Positions 8,457 through 8,612 of a DNA stretch of 8,612 nucleotides are shown here, piece by piece. Source of the stretch: Pseudomonadota bacterium (GTDB taxonomy: Bacteria; Desulfobacterota; Desulfobulbia; Desulfobulbales; Desulfobulbaceae); NCBI GenBank assembly GCA_009782165.1, contig WQUH01000281.1:1-8612 (forward strand), given 5' to 3'. How positions within the stretch are numbered: position 1 is the first letter of the stretch; each line of letters opens with the position of its first letter. The position numbers and the translations under genes are program-made. The notes beneath the pieces are model-generated. The model searched no databases and was not told where the DNA came from. It worked only from the letters and a program-made list of their open reading frames with translations.

Positions 8457-8612
8457 GCTGGCTCTCCTTGGCCGGGGCGGCGGCCAGTGGACGGATTGAC
8501 TGGCGGATTGGTTGCGGGCGGCGGAAAGGGCAGGGGCAGTTGGCGGATCCGCCTGCGCCGCGCCTCCTTCTCGTCGCACAGGTTGGCGACCGTGACCCCG
8601 AGCAGACGGACG
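8453..8612 (-). CDS. dinB: DNA polymerase IV, C-terminal fragment (window edge)
   Basis: Only the last 52 codons are present (first complete codon at 8611); the gene continues beyond the window. The fragment opens with VRLLGVTVANL, which fits the end of the little-finger domain of Y-family polymerase DinB, where RLLGVxVxNL is characteristic. A basic stretch (EARRRRIR) leads to QLPLPF, a good match to the C-terminal beta-clamp-binding motif (QLxLF type) that recruits Pol IV to the replication fork. Pol IV performs error-prone translesion synthesis and is often damage-induced. A tail of 23 residues, rich in Pro, Asn and Gly, follows the clamp motif, which normally lies at or near the end. The stop TGA overlaps the next ATG. 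UmuC or ImuB is less likely given the motif pattern, but the catalytic part is not visible. Confidence 0.82.
   Translation of the reverse strand, partial: VRLLGVTVANLCDEKEARRRRIRQLPLPFPPPATNPPVNPSTGRRPGQGEPA
8464..8469 (-). promoter_or_regulatory. Strong ribosome binding site for the PLA2-like gene
   Basis: AAGGAG on the minus strand lies 7 bases before ATG 8456, inside the final codons of dinB. It is the best Shine-Dalgarno match seen in the window. It supports the upstream start, and so supports translation of the duplicated N-terminal segment, over the internal ATG at 8330. Confidence 0.8.

Noticed and set aside
8456..8579. Upstream in-frame ATG (8579) for the PLA2-like gene
   Set aside because: It would overlap dinB by over 120 bases, lacks a suitable ribosome binding site, and its extra 41 residues look like an out-of-frame reading of dinB.

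Overview
The window is GC-rich and tightly packed. It reads as part of a Gram-negative chromosome, most likely a proteobacterium in the broad sense: it has an RND tripartite efflux operon, a Sec-type signal peptide, strong Shine-Dalgarno sites and GC-biased third codon positions. I cannot name the genus. All real genes lie on the minus strand, so transcription runs from high to low coordinates. The long plus-strand open frames are antisense shadows.

Layout in transcription order. (1) 8612-8453: the last 52 codons of a DinB-type Y-family DNA polymerase (Pol IV), ending in a beta-clamp-binding motif and a proline-rich tail. (2) 8456-7803: a 217-residue predicted envelope protein whose C-terminal domain carries a phospholipase A2-like His-Asp motif. 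Its ATG overlaps the dinB stop codon (ATGA) and sits behind a strong AAGGAG site. (3) 7802-7677: a gap with a partial copy of a dispersed repeat, a plausible sigma70 promoter and an operator-like dyad over its -10 element. (4) 7676-197: mdtA, mdtB and mdtC, each overlapping the next by ATGA. They encode a periplasmic adaptor and two distinct RND permeases of the MdtABC/MuxABC type, complete and with the proton-relay residues intact. (5) 196-1: no gene, but a 110-bp structured palindromic repeat.

The efflux genes form one coupled unit predicted to export amphipathic toxicants such as bile-salt-like detergents and novobiocin-like drugs. The outer-membrane channel and any regulator are not in the window. 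The dinB/PLA2-like pair looks like a separate upstream unit that may read through into the efflux operon.

The most unusual item is the PLA2-like gene. Its first ~38 residues, upstream of a signal peptide, are an ungapped diverged copy of the segment just before its catalytic domain (72 of 111 bases identical by hand count). I see no evidence for a wholly new multi-gene system. The PLA2-like protein, its internal duplication and its position between a mutagenic polymerase and an efflux operon are what deserve a second look.
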